This document shows positions 33,401-42,480 of a stretch of DNA of 64,000 nucleotides, in pieces (within the stretch, counting starts at the first letter, position 1; each line of letters opens with the position of its first letter). The DNA comes from Tachypleus tridentatus (taxonomy: Eukaryota; Arthropoda; Merostomata; Xiphosura; Limulidae). Under the pieces are notes generated by a model. It was given only the letters and a program-made list of their open reading frames with translations, did no database searches and was not told where the DNA came from. Made by a program: the position numbers and the translations under genes. The stretch covers positions 41,450,035 through 41,514,034 of the forward strand of contig NC_134831.1 in assembly GCF_004210375.1 (NCBI RefSeq), read 5' to 3'.

Positions 33401-36400
33401 AGAAATATAAATTTATAAATGCAAGCTGAGTTACTTGAATGTAAAATAAAAATGTAACATCTACTCACCAAGAGTACAGTCAGATTAATTTGAAAAGATA
33501 CACTTTCTTGTTTTAAGATGAACTCATGAAACATTGAAGCTTGAATGAAGGCATTAGCCTGCATACATTTTGCATTTTCTACTGTTACTTTCAAACCATT
33601 TTCACTTCCAAATATTGTTGCAGTCTAGAAAAAAATAAAATGAAAATATAACTAATTTACTGAAAGTTATGTTCAGATGTTTTAAATATACTTGGAGAAA
33701 ACATTCACTTTTTTTACTGTTTCAACAATTACTGAAAAATTAAATTAAAAAAAAGTTTCTGCTTCCCAGAAAAAAAGAGCACTGGCTTACAAAGAACATC
33801 TAGGGTAAGTATCACAAGTTTAAACTGACAGGAAAGCCAGAAGTTTAGTTAAAATGAAATTAGGAAATCTAAATGGAGTTATCAGAAACAACCAGTTGGT
33901 AGTGTTAAAACTAACAGCAAGAATAGTTTAAGTGTATTCAAAGTAAGAAAATATTAAAATGAAATTTGGGCACTTACAAAATGCTCAAGACAAATTTTGT
34001 GTTGAAGACCATGATATGGCCAAGCTTTTAAAGGCTTTTTTTTTTCTTTCTTTTGTTTATATGAAAAGATATTAGCAATGTTTCTGACCCAAAGCATTCT
34101 GGGAAATATTGAAATTACTCTGTGTCATAAAGATATTAATCTTTTTGCAGCAAGTAAAATGGCTGGGTGATTGGAAATGGATAAATGCTAGGACCAGATA
34201 ATGTTTGTTGCATGGTTTAAAAGAAGTCAAAGGTCAGATGTGTGAGGCTCTATTTCATTTTAAGCAGATCAATATAGTAGACAAGTGCATGCTAAACTAT
34301 GTTACTATTACTTTTTATTTGGTAGGGGTGGGGAAATTAACCAATGGCTGAAAAACAAAAAGTGAAAGATGTTGTCAATAGAGTACAGTCAAACTGGTTC
34401 ACTAAACCTTTATCGCTATAGAGTTCTGAATAATCGTACATCTACAAATATTTATTTTCAGGTACTCTCCCACCCTATACAATTCTTATTAAGGACTGAA
34501 CAATTATTAAATTTTTGCTTACAAGGAAGAAAAATCTACCAGTATCATTTACTTGAGAAAAGTCTTGGCCATCTCACTTCCCCAGTGAATCCGCTAGTGA
34601 GTATTGCTCATGTTAGTCATTGTGAGCCAAACAGGTAGGGCTAAACCATCTAATTATCGCACTCTGACATGTTAAGAGCCATGTCATAAAACAGAGTATA
34701 GGCTTTGGTCTATTTGAAACTTCAATGGAAATGTTTCTCAGATGGTTGACAAAATTAACATTGCAGTGTGTTTATTATCAGTCAAGACTCAATTTAGCCA
34801 AATATGTTCCAAATATACTTATTTAAAAACAAGTGTCACATCCATTTCCTTTTCACCTTGTACCAGAGCTGTATCATTCTACTGATGGCTTGGGGGTCAC
34901 TGCCTGAACCTTTTCTTTTTCTTACTTAGATTAATTATAATTATAGGGGCATAATAAGTAAGTCAAGTGTGTTGAGGACATTAAACTCATTGGTATTTCT
35001 AATTGTGTTGAGAATACTGAGGCATAATTTTGAATCATTTTTATTAACTAGCAAGTGAGGTAAATACTTTTAATCATAGCAGGTGCAAGGTTGTGCATAA
35101 AATAATCAGTTGTGAATTATTTTGTTTGTCTGTTTGTTTGAATTTCGCACAAAGCTACTCGAGGGCTATCTGTCCCTAATTTAGCAGTGTAAGACTAGAG
35201 AGAAGGCAGCTAGTCATCACCACTAACCGCCAACTCTTGGGCTACTCTTTTACCAACGAATAGTGGATTGACCGTCACATTATAACGCCCCCACGGCTGA
35301 AAGGGCGAGCATGTTTGGCTCGACGGGAACGCAAATCCGCAACCCTCAGATGACGAGTCGCAGACCTTAACATGCTTGGCCATGCCAGGCCTAGTTGTGA
35401 ATGACAAGCTACTTAGTATTATAAATGAAAACAATTATCTTGACAAAGAAGCAAATAAGCCACTAAAACCATTCCACCTGCTTTGTCATTGTAGTAGAGC
35501 TACTAAAATACTTAGACACACTGGCTCAGAGATAAATATTCTTTCAAAGTATCTAAAACATATAGCAATAATTTTGAGATTTTAAAAATTAAGTAAGAAT
35601 TTGTATTATGGGAAAGTACAGGGTATTCAGAAAGTCACTGTGTAGTTTTGTCTATTAACAAATATATAAGTGCACAGTGACTTTCCGAACATCCTTTATA
35701 AAGGAAAAAGGGAAAAAGTGGAAGAGAAGGAATAAAAATAAAGAAAGCAAAGGAAAACACAAGAGAGAAAAGAAACTGTATAATAGTTTATTTTGTTTCA
35801 ATCATGAAGCAACACTGTGCTGTTGTCAACTGGTCAAACAAAGCACAAAATCAGAGAAGATTTTAGGAACCTTAAATGAAAATTGTTGGATATTCAAACG
35901 TTTAGTTTTTTAGTGGTTTAATATTTCATGATTATTTAGTTTCAATAATAATAGTGTTAAAAATTAATTATTTTAAAATTAATAGTTATGACAATCTGCA
36001 TTACATAATTCTGTATGAACCATACTTTGTGCATGCAGTTTGTTTTATTAGGCTTTTGAAACATTACACTATGTAACACAAGTTTTGTTCCTGGATAGTA
36101 TGTGTTATTTCTTAATTGCTTATGTTGTAAAAATACAGAAAATGACCATAATTCCCTTCAAACTTTGCTTTTGTGACCTGGATAATGAAATTTAGAAATT
36201 AACCTGATAGTGCTGATGTTTAACCTTTTTGATTATATTTAATGGTGAGAAAAGTAAGGCTACAGGATACAGAAACACATTCTGGTAAGATTGGAGCTAT
36301 CTTTAGCTATGAGAGATTTACTTTATAACCAGATGGTTGGTTGGAGCTATCTTTAGGTATGATAGTTTCACTTTAAAACCAGGTGGTTGGTTGGAGCTAT

Positions 36401-39400
36401 CTTTAGCTTTGATAGTTTTACTCTTTAACCAGGTGGTTGGTTGGAGCTATCTTTAGCTGTGACAGTTTTACTTTTTAACCAGGTGGTTGGTTGGAGCTAT
36501 CTTTAGCTGTGACAGTTTTACTTTTTAACCAGGTGGTTGGTTGGAGCTATCTTTAGGTATTATAGTTTCACTTTAAAACAAGGTGGTTGGTTGGAGCTAT
36601 CTTTAGGTATTATAGTTTCACTTTAAAACAAGGTGGTTGGTTGGAGCTATTTTTAGGTATGATAGTTTTAATTTTTAACCAGGTGGTTGGTTGGAGCTAT
36701 CTTTATGTATAATAGTTTCACTTTAAAACCAGGTGGTTGGAACTATCTTTAGCTATGATAGTTTTACTTTATAACCAGGTAGTTGGTTGGAGCTATCTTT
36801 AGGTATGATAATTTTACTTTATAACCAGGTGGTTGGTTGGAGCTATCTTTAGGTATAATAGTTTCACTTTTTAACCAGGTGGTTGGAGCTATCTTTAGCT
36901 ATGATAGTTTTACTTTATAACCAGGTGGTTGGTTGGAGCTATCTTTAGGTATGATAGTTTTACTTTATAACCAGGTGGTTGGTTGGAGCTATCTTTAGGT
37001 ATAATAGTTTCACTTTAAAACCAGGTGGTCGGTTGGAGCTATCTTTAGTTTTGATAGTTTTACTCTTTAACCAGGTGGTTGGTTGGAGCTATCTTTAGGT
37101 ATGATAGTTCTACTTTTTAACCAGGTGGTTGGTTGGAGCTATCTTTAGGTATGATAGTTTGACTTTATAACCAGGTGGTGAGTTGGAGCTGTCTTTAGCT
37201 ATGACAGTTTTACTTTTTAACCAGGTGGTTGGTTGGAGCTATCTTTAGGTATAATAGTTTCACTTTAAAACAAGGTGGTTGGTTGGAGCTATCTTTAGGT
37301 ATGACAGTTTTACTCTTTAACCAGGTGGTTGGTTGGAGCTATCTTTAGCTGTGACAGTTTTACTTTTTAACCAGGTGGTTGGTTGGAGCTATCTTTAGCT
37401 GTGACAGTTTTACTTTTTAACCAGGTGGTTGGTTGGAGCTATCTTTAGGTATTATAGTTTCACTTTAAAACAAGGTGGTTGGTTGGAGCTATCTTTAGGT
37501 ATTATAGTTTCACTTTAAAACAAGGTGGTTGGTTGGAGCTATTTTTAGGTATGATAGTTTTAATTTTTAACCAGGTGGTTGGTTGGAGCTATCTTTATGT
37601 ATAATAGTTTCACTTTAAAACCAGGTGGTTGGTTGGAGCTATCTTTATGTATAATAGTTTCACTTTAAAACCAGGTGGTTGGAGCTATCTTTAGCTATGA
37701 TAGTTTTACTTTATAACCAGGTGGTTGGTTGGAGCTATCTTTAGGTATGATAGTTTTACTTTATAACCAGGTGGTTGGTTGGAGCTATCTTTAGGTATAA
37801 TAGTTTCACTTTAAAACCAGGTGGTCGGTTGGAGCTATCTTTAGTTTTGATAGTTTTACTCTTTAACCAGGTGGTTGGTTGGAGCTATCTTTAGGTATGA
37901 TAGTTCTACTTTTTAACCAGGTGGTTGGTTGGAGCTATCTTTAGGTATGATAGTTTGACTTTATAACCAGGTGGTGAGTTGGAGCTATCTTTAGCTATGA
38001 CAGTTTTACTTTTTAACCAGGTGGTTGGTTGGAGCTATCTTTAGGTATAATAGTTTCACTTTAAAACAAGGTGGTTGGTTGGAGCTATCTTTAGGTATGA
38101 CAGTTTTACTTTATAACCAGGTGGTTGGTTGGAGCTATCTTTAGCTATGAGTTTTACTTTATAACCAGGTGGTTGGTTGGAGCTATCTTTAGCTATGAGT
38201 TTTACTTTTTAACCAGGTGGTTGGAGCTATCTTTAGCTATGATGGTTTTACTTTTTAACCAGGTGGTTGGAGCTATCTTTAGGTATGATAGTTTTACTTT
38301 TTAACCAGGTGGTTGATTGGAGCTATCTTTAGCTATGATAGTTTTACTTTATAACCAGGTGGTTGGTTGGAGCTATCTTTAGGTATGATAGTTTTACTTT
38401 ATAACCAGGTGGTTGGTTGGAGCTATCTTTAGGTACGATAGTTTTACTTTTTAACCAGGTGGTTGATTGGAGCGATGTTTAGGTATGGTAGTTTTACTTT
38501 AAAACAAGGTGGTTGGTTGGAGCTATCTTTAGGTATGACAGTTTTACTTTATAACCAGGTGGTTGGTTGGAGCTATCTTTAGCTATGAGTTTTACTTTAT
38601 AACCAGGTGGTTGGTTGGAGCTATCTTTAGCTATGAGTTTTACTTTTTAACCAGGTGGTTGGAGCTATCTTTAGCTATGATGGTTTTACTTTTTAACCAG
38701 GTGGTTGGAGCTATCTTTAGGTATGATAGTTTTACTTTTTAACCAGGTGGTTGATTGGAGCTATCTTTAGCTATGATAGTTTTACTTTATAACCAGGTGG
38801 TTGGTTGGAGCTATCTTTAGGGATGATAGTTTTACTTTATAACCAGGTGGTTGGTTGGAGCTATCTTTAGGTATGATAGTTTTACTTTATAACCAGGTGG
38901 TTGGTTGGAGCTATCTTTAGGTACGATAGTTTTACTTTTTAACCAGGTGGTTGGTTGGAGCTATCTTTAGGTATGATAGTTTTACTTTTTAACCAGGTGG
39001 TTGATTGGAGCGATGTTTAGGTATGGTAGTTTTACTTTATAACTAGGTGATTGGTTGGAGCTATCTTTAAGTATGATAGTTTTACTTTTTAACCAGGTGG
39101 TTGGCTTTTGGAATGTCTTGGAGGCAGGTAATTAAAAGGGAGTTTAAAGGAAGGCAGGATAAATATTTGAATGGTAATGGCTGATTGAGTGTTTACTTTA
39201 GAGTTTAATATCATTGACAAAAAGGCTTACATGAACCAACATTTCCTTTACTTTCCTTAGAATGCATGTATGCAGTTTCATGACAGTAATTAATTTAATA
39301 ATAATTTTAGTTAACTTATTACACAAGCTTACAATAGTTTTATTGTCTTGAAATGTTTACATTTTACAGCAATTCTTGTATATTGAATCCAAAAATATTC

Positions 39401-42400
39401 ATTTTTCTCCATCACATCTAGACTTTCCACAAAACATTTCACTGTACTTTTACATAAGTGAATTATTTTCATTTAAGTCAGGTTGCATTTTATTATGCTT
39501 AAAATTTTGCCAACCACTGACTACAGATTTCTCTTCATTAACTGTAATGTGAAAGTCTTATTAACTGTTTGAGAACCCAAACATAATAATAAAAAATATT
39601 CATTGTGTTAGACAAAATAATAATTTGATCTAAGCAACACTGTTTTAATTCCCTATTTGTAAAAAATCATCACACTATAGAAAAAATAAATATTTCTAAA
39701 ACTTGTGTAGATGAATTATGGAGAAATGTAATTAAAAGCAAAACAACTTTAATGATATTTAAATTCGCAGGCCTGTTTCACATGATACTAGTTGATGTAA
39801 TCAATGTTTATTAGAAAAGGTAAAAATTTCAATAACAAATTGTCAGTACTAACACATGTATACAACAAATGATTTTGTTTACACGTAATTTATAATACAG
39901 TTTACCAAACAAAACCAATGTTTTATAACAACACAGAATACAATTACATATCTTACTTGATGTGCTAGAAAATTGCTCATAGCTAACACTATGTAACAAA
40001 ATTTTTACTTTATCTTGTTCCTGAGCAGAAAGTTTTATTTCCAAATTGTTTATGCCTAAAGTAAATGGAAAAGATCTATTTTTCTCTTCAAACTTTTGTG
40101 ACCTGGGTAATGAAATTTTCAAATTTACTCATTTTCCAGAACATTACAGGTAGATTCAGTGCTAAGTACCCGATAAAGAATTTTCTCGAACAAGAATTTT
40201 TAAGAATTTTCTAGAATGTTATAGAACTTACGAGAATTTTCTAGAACTTTCCATAGTAATATATATACAGGGACTCACAACTTCAGTTTAGTTCTAGCTG
40301 CCTAAGTGAAGATACAGACATATCTGATAAAATCAGATATGGCATCAAGATGCTGCAAGCATTCTCCAGATGCATTCTGCTATGTATGTGGCCAATTTAT
40401 CATGACAAGAGCAAAAAGGTACTCTGTGACAGCATCTGCTAAAATGTGTGAAGCCTACAAGGCATATTTCAGCATGCCTATCGGGGATCAAGACAAACTC
40501 TGGGCACCTCATTTTACCTGCAAGCAATGCAAAAAAACTCTAGAAGATGGAAAAACTTTGCTTGCTTGAATAGCAAGATTTTATATTATACAAATTTTAG
40601 TTGGTTGGTTTGTTGATTTAGTGTTTTATGGCACAAAGCAGCTAAGCTATCTGTGCCAAAGATCTGGTAAAAATTAAAAATTGAAGTAAATTTAGTAAAA
40701 TTCATAAAAGGAAATTAAGGTAAAACAAAAGGTTTACAAAAACATAAATAGCATAAAATCAATATTTACATCTATTCTTCGATGTTAAGAGAAAAAAGAT
40801 ACAGTAACACAAGTTGTAAAGGAACATATTTTAGACCTTTTAAAATTTAAATATCTTTTGGTGCACCTTAAAAAGGAATATAACAGCATCAAGACCTTGC
40901 TAGAAGTCTTGAAGTATAATGAGTATGGCTGGGATGTTATTGGAGACTTCAATATGATGACATTCCTGATGGATCTCCATGGAGGCTTTACCAAGTTTCC
41001 CTGTTATCTTTACCTTTGGGACAGCAGGGGCACTGCAATGCACTACAACAGGAAACACTGGCCACAACGGACTGAGTTCTCTGTGGGGGGGCACAATGTC
41101 AAGTGTGAGCCACTAGTGGACCTCCAGAAAGTGTTGTTCCTACCATTCACATAAAATTGGGTCTTATGAAACAATTTGTCATAGCCTTCAAGTACCTTTG
41201 AGACTTCTTCCCTAAGCTGTCTGAGGCAAAGGTCAAAGCTGGTGTCTTTGTTGGACCACAAATAAAGAAGATCCTGGAGTGCACAGAATTCCCCAAGAAG
41301 CTCAGTAGGAAGGAAAAAGCAGCTTTGCTGCAGTGGTTCAGAACTTCTTGGGCAATCACAAGGCCAAAAATTATGTGGAGCTGGTTGAGGCTCTGGTGAA
41401 AAACTATGGCAAAATGGGCTGCAGGATGTTCCTGAAAGTCCATATCCTTGATGCTTATCTTGATAAATTCAAGAACATGGGAGAATACTCAGAGGAGCAA
41501 GGCGAGTGCTTCCACCAAGATATATTGGACTTTGAATGCCACTACCAAGGAGCGTATAACAAAAGCATGACAAGAGACTATATCTGGGGGCTAATACATG
41601 AAAGTGATTTACATTAGTTGCAAATCTCAAAAAACTACTCACTTCCAAACATCTTTGTTCATTTTTGTATAACATTAGTATAAATACATGTAAATCTTGA
41701 TTCATATGTTTTATTGAGACCTTATGTAAATGAAAATGTGCAAATTTGCCCATTTTTACATAAAAAAGGTTAATTTTTAAATTTCATTATCCAGGTCACA
41801 AAAGCAAAGTTTGAAGGGAATAATGGCCATTTTCTGTACTTTTACAACATAAGCAATTAAGAAATAACACATACTATCCAGGAACAAAATTTGTGTTACA
41901 TAATGTAATCAATCATACCAATTAATTGAGATTAATAGCCCACTTCTAATAACAGCAAGAATTTACATATTAACTTAAAAAATGCATATAAAATATGCTT
42001 AAAACAATCTATTTTCAAGCTTATTATCAGATTTTCTTTGGTGGCTTTAGGAAGTTTTAGAATGCTAAGTATTAATTTAAACAAGTATTTTCAATTTCTA
42101 TCCTTAAATACTTTCTACATGAACTCTTGTAAAAACATGTTATCCCATAGCTTTTAATGATAAATTAGACAAACAATAACAAAAACCTCTTAAGTGACAT
42201 AAGTGAAATAAATAGAAAATGAAAAGCTACAGAATCTTTAAATAAAAATCAATACATAGCTAATTTTACACTTCTATAATAAAAATATACCTTAATTTTC
42301 ACGAAATTTCTTATTTTCTTATCAACTGGAGTTCATCACACATTTTGAAATTTAAACTGCCTTACCTCTCTGAAATGGACTGCTTTAAGTAGCTGTGACA

Positions 42401-42476
42401 CATTTTTAACATTGTCAATTTTGGCAATCAGAATGTAATCTGAATCATCATCGGTGTTTTGAATGTGAAGTGGCAT
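18395..42476 (-). CDS. RAD1: RAD1, checkpoint clamp (9-1-1) subunit, complete
   Basis: RAD1 pairs with RAD9 and HUS1 in the ring-shaped 9-1-1 clamp that is loaded at damaged DNA and activates ATR signalling in the nucleus. Coding exons in transcript order are 42366-42476, 33469-33624, 32527-32621, 26776-26887, 23881-24003, 21666-21730, 19732-19876 and 18395-18436. They sum to 849 bp (282 codons plus stop), the same protein length as I recall for vertebrate RAD1. All junctions have GT/AG and consistent phases. Diagnostic segments are KVTVENAKCMQANAFIQAS, FQINLTVLLECLNIFGAN, MSPDKPYFRLSTFGNAG, QCTQTQSNRYKISLLKPS and TEDEHICFVEYYCIPDEE. There is no frameshift or internal stop, so the gene looks intact. 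Introns of up to 8.7 kb carry transposons, a nested gene and a minisatellite. Confidence 0.96.
18631..18889 (-). mobile_element. SINE-A copy in the last RAD1 intron
   Basis: A full copy with a clear head (GGGATTCGAACCCAAACCCT) lies between direct repeats ATACCTTGA (18622-18630 and 18890-18898). Confidence 0.9.
19732..19876 (-). CDS. RAD1: RAD1 coding exon 7
   Basis: This 145-bp exon encodes (R)YKISLLKPSLKALIQSIKI then SIRTDEQGIICLQYM and IKTEDEHICFVEYY. The acceptor is TTCATTCTAG and the donor TAT/GTAAGT. It forms the C-terminal strands of the second clamp domain. Confidence 0.96.
21119..21378. repeat. Degenerate ~46-bp tandem repeat
   Basis: About five units share a GGAACTT..GGCTGGTTCTAGCAG.TAATAA..GTAGTTGTT pattern with heavy divergence, in the intron between coding exons 6 and 7 of RAD1. 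Confidence 0.6.
21666..21730 (-). CDS. RAD1: RAD1 coding exon 6
   Basis: This 65-bp exon encodes VDYSKDSDMVESFQCTQTQS then N and AG of arginine. The acceptor is TTCTTGTAG and the donor AG/GTATTT. Confidence 0.94.
23881..24003 (-). CDS. RAD1: RAD1 coding exon 5
   Basis: This 123-bp exon encodes SEILREVWSDLDTTSEILQI then VMSPDKPYFRLSTFGNAGTI and H. It includes the conserved MSPDKPYFRLSTFGNAG strand-turn-strand of the second domain. The acceptor is TTATCCAG and the donor CAT/GTGAGT. Confidence 0.97.
24627..24634 (+). promoter_or_regulatory. CRE-like element upstream of the nested gene
   Basis: TGACGTAA lies 49 bp upstream of the ATG at 24683, in a locally GC-richer stretch (CCGCCAACGCCAGC) without an obvious TATA box. 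This is consistent with a small housekeeping-type promoter reading rightward. CREB/ATF binding is inferred from the motif only. Confidence 0.4.
24683..25425 (+). pseudogene. P2X7 C-terminal (ballast)-domain-like protein, frameshifted, nested in a RAD1 intron
   Basis: Exon 1 (24683-24924) encodes an N-terminus with PYQFKPT followed by an acidic/serine-rich linker and ends VEEW. It splices TG/GTAAGC to AAG/G at 25246 (exon 2, 25246-25425), giving WCRCGLCEQKPTRRECICCR, the cysteine signature of the zinc-binding P2X7 C-terminal domain. Near 25312-25318 the frame breaks: the open frame stops after NKVSTN. One frame over, VNQLKDEECITQTRGFNGHC then LNINVLEASYYEFVD continues the domain. No channel domain is present, so this is the stand-alone domain protein seen in many invertebrates. 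It is probably a pseudogene; a sequencing error or a truncated product of about 110 residues are alternatives. It is antisense to RAD1. Confidence 0.7.
25786..25890. repeat. ~33-bp AT-rich tandem repeat, 3 units (a fourth at 24407)
   Basis: Units resemble AGATAGTTAACACTGAATAG followed by ATAATTAAAATA. A further unit (GAGATGGTTCACACTGAATA) lies at 24406-24434, on the other side of the TTAA-flanked segment. Confidence 0.65.
26050..26303 (-). mobile_element. SINE-A copy, old
   Basis: A recognisable but diverged copy (ATGCAAAGCTACCTGTAGGT, GGAAAGCAGCTAGTTAACAC) with a decayed head, in the intron between RAD1 coding exons 4 and 5. Confidence 0.75.
26776..26887 (-). CDS. RAD1: RAD1 coding exon 4
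   Basis: This 112-bp exon completes isoleucine and encodes LEEGGVLTDCRIKTQETEDI then LDFQFSPENVVNKVIMK. It bridges the inter-domain linker of the clamp fold. The acceptor is CTCTCTAAG and the donor AAG/GTGATT. The donor is weak, but the phase matches exon 5. Confidence 0.93.
26888..32526. other. RAD1 intron 3, no gene seen
   Basis: This 5.6-kb AT-rich intron shows only a SINE-B copy near 32.2 kb. Open frames such as 29318-29596 and 31840-32118 are low-complexity, carry no domain signature and are probably chance. Confidence 0.5.
32205..32320 (-). mobile_element. SINE-B copy
   Basis: The sequence TATAGCAAAGCCACATCAGG... TTGTAAATCCATAGACTTAC is the reverse of the second SINE family (compare 59212-59336), whose tRNA-like head carries GGACTTAAACGCTAAAATCC. 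Diverged. Confidence 0.55.
32527..32621 (-). CDS. RAD1: RAD1 coding exon 3
   Basis: This 95-bp exon encodes ECLNIFGANTVSGITTALHL then CYAGYGSPLVL and two bases of isoleucine. The acceptor is TTCAATAG and the donor AT/GTAAGT. Confidence 0.95.
33469..33624 (-). CDS. RAD1: RAD1 coding exon 2
   Basis: This 156-bp exon encodes TATIFGSENGLKVTVENAKC then MQANAFIQASMFHEFILKQE and SVSFQINLTVLL. It is the most conserved part of the first clamp domain. The acceptor is TTTTTTCTAG and the donor TTG/GTGAGT. Confidence 0.97.
35118..35392 (-). mobile_element. SINE-A copy
   Basis: A young-looking full copy between direct repeats AGTTGTGAAT (35108-35117 and 35393-35402), in the large RAD1 intron. Confidence 0.92.
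35623..35696. mobile_element. Very short mariner-type inverted-repeat element
   Basis: The end CAGGGTATTCAGAAAGTCAC and its imperfect inverted partner GTGACTTTCCGAACATCCTT lie about 20 bp apart and next to TA dinucleotides. At about 75 bp it is little more than two inverted ends, as in a minimal MITE. Confidence 0.6.
36290..39105. repeat. 50-bp minisatellite, about 57 units
   Basis: The unit reads GGTTGGAGCTATCTTTAGGT, ATGATAGTTTTACTTTATAA, CCAGGTGGTT (50 bp). A 46-bp variant lacks one TTGG, and other variants read GCTATGA, GCTGTGACAG or AAAACAAGG. Most units contain GGTGGTTGGTTGG and CAGGTG on the plus strand. Higher-order structure is visible: a series of variants around 36.44-37.33 kb recurs around 37.33-38.13 kb, and a ~438-bp block at 38094 recurs at 38532. 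It is intronic to RAD1. Confidence 0.97.
40178..40288 (+). promoter_or_regulatory. Heat-shock-type promoter: three HSEs, TATA box, initiator
   Basis: Perfect alternating GAA/TTC pentamer arrays lie at 40178-40190 (three blocks), 40204-40216 (three) and 40234-40251 (four: GAATTTTCTAGAACTTTC). TATATATA follows at 40260-40267 and an arthropod-type initiator TCAGTT at 40283-40288. The nearest HSE is 8 bp upstream of the TATA box, close to the layout of insect hsp70 promoters. The transposase-like reading begins about 50 bp downstream. Heat-shock-factor control is an inference from these motifs. Confidence 0.65.
40339..41617 (+). pseudogene. Transposase-like uncharacterised mobile-element protein, decayed copy 1
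   Basis: It starts MASRCCKHSPDAFCYVCGQF, an N-terminal cysteine cluster continued by FTCKQCKKTL, and stops at 40569. About 290 bp of repeat-like DNA (40570-40857) interrupts it. The reading resumes with the Asp-containing VIGDFNMMTFLMDLHGGFTK and CYLYLWDSRGTAMHYNRKHW to a stop at 41154, continues in another frame (PKLSEAKVKAGVFVGPQIKK), and shifts again to NFLGNHKAKNYVELVEALVK and SEEQGECFHQDI, ending at 41617. The same blocks occur in order in the copy at 62753-64000. Separated acidic residues in strand-like contexts suggest an RNase H-like DDE/D nuclease, but I cannot place the superfamily. At least four lesions make this copy inactive. Confidence 0.75.
40600..40665 (-). mobile_element. SINE-like tail fragment inside the pseudogene
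   Basis: GTTTTATGGCACAAAGCAGC and AGCTATCTGTGCCAAA resemble the SINE tails of this genome. This suggests that an insertion accounts for part of the 290-bp interruption. Confidence 0.4.
42366..42476 (-). CDS. RAD1: RAD1 coding exon 1 (start)
   Basis: This 111-bp coding part encodes MPLHIQNTDDDSDYILIAKI then DNVKNVSQLLKAVHFRE. The ATG at 42476 sits four bases after an acceptor (CATTTTAG/AGTG), so the 5' UTR continues on an upstream exon. MPL at the start and LLKAVHFRE match animal RAD1. The donor is GAG/GTAAGG. Confidence 0.96.
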
Positions 42477-42480
42477 CACT

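Larger units (their letters stand above)
36067..41905 (+). mobile_element. Composite inverted-repeat element enclosing a minisatellite and a transposase-like gene
   Basis: The ~138-bp segment 36067-36204 recurs inverted at 41768-41905 with only about six differences. Shared blocks include TTGTTCCTGGATAGTATGTG and TTTGCTTTTGTGACCTGGAT. TA dinucleotides lie immediately outside both ends. A third, more diverged copy in the left orientation sits at about 39987-40120. Either the whole 5.8 kb is one element that acquired the minisatellite, or a shorter element (39987-41905) lies beside the remnant of another. It sits in the 8.7-kb intron between RAD1 coding exons 1 and 2. Confidence 0.55.
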
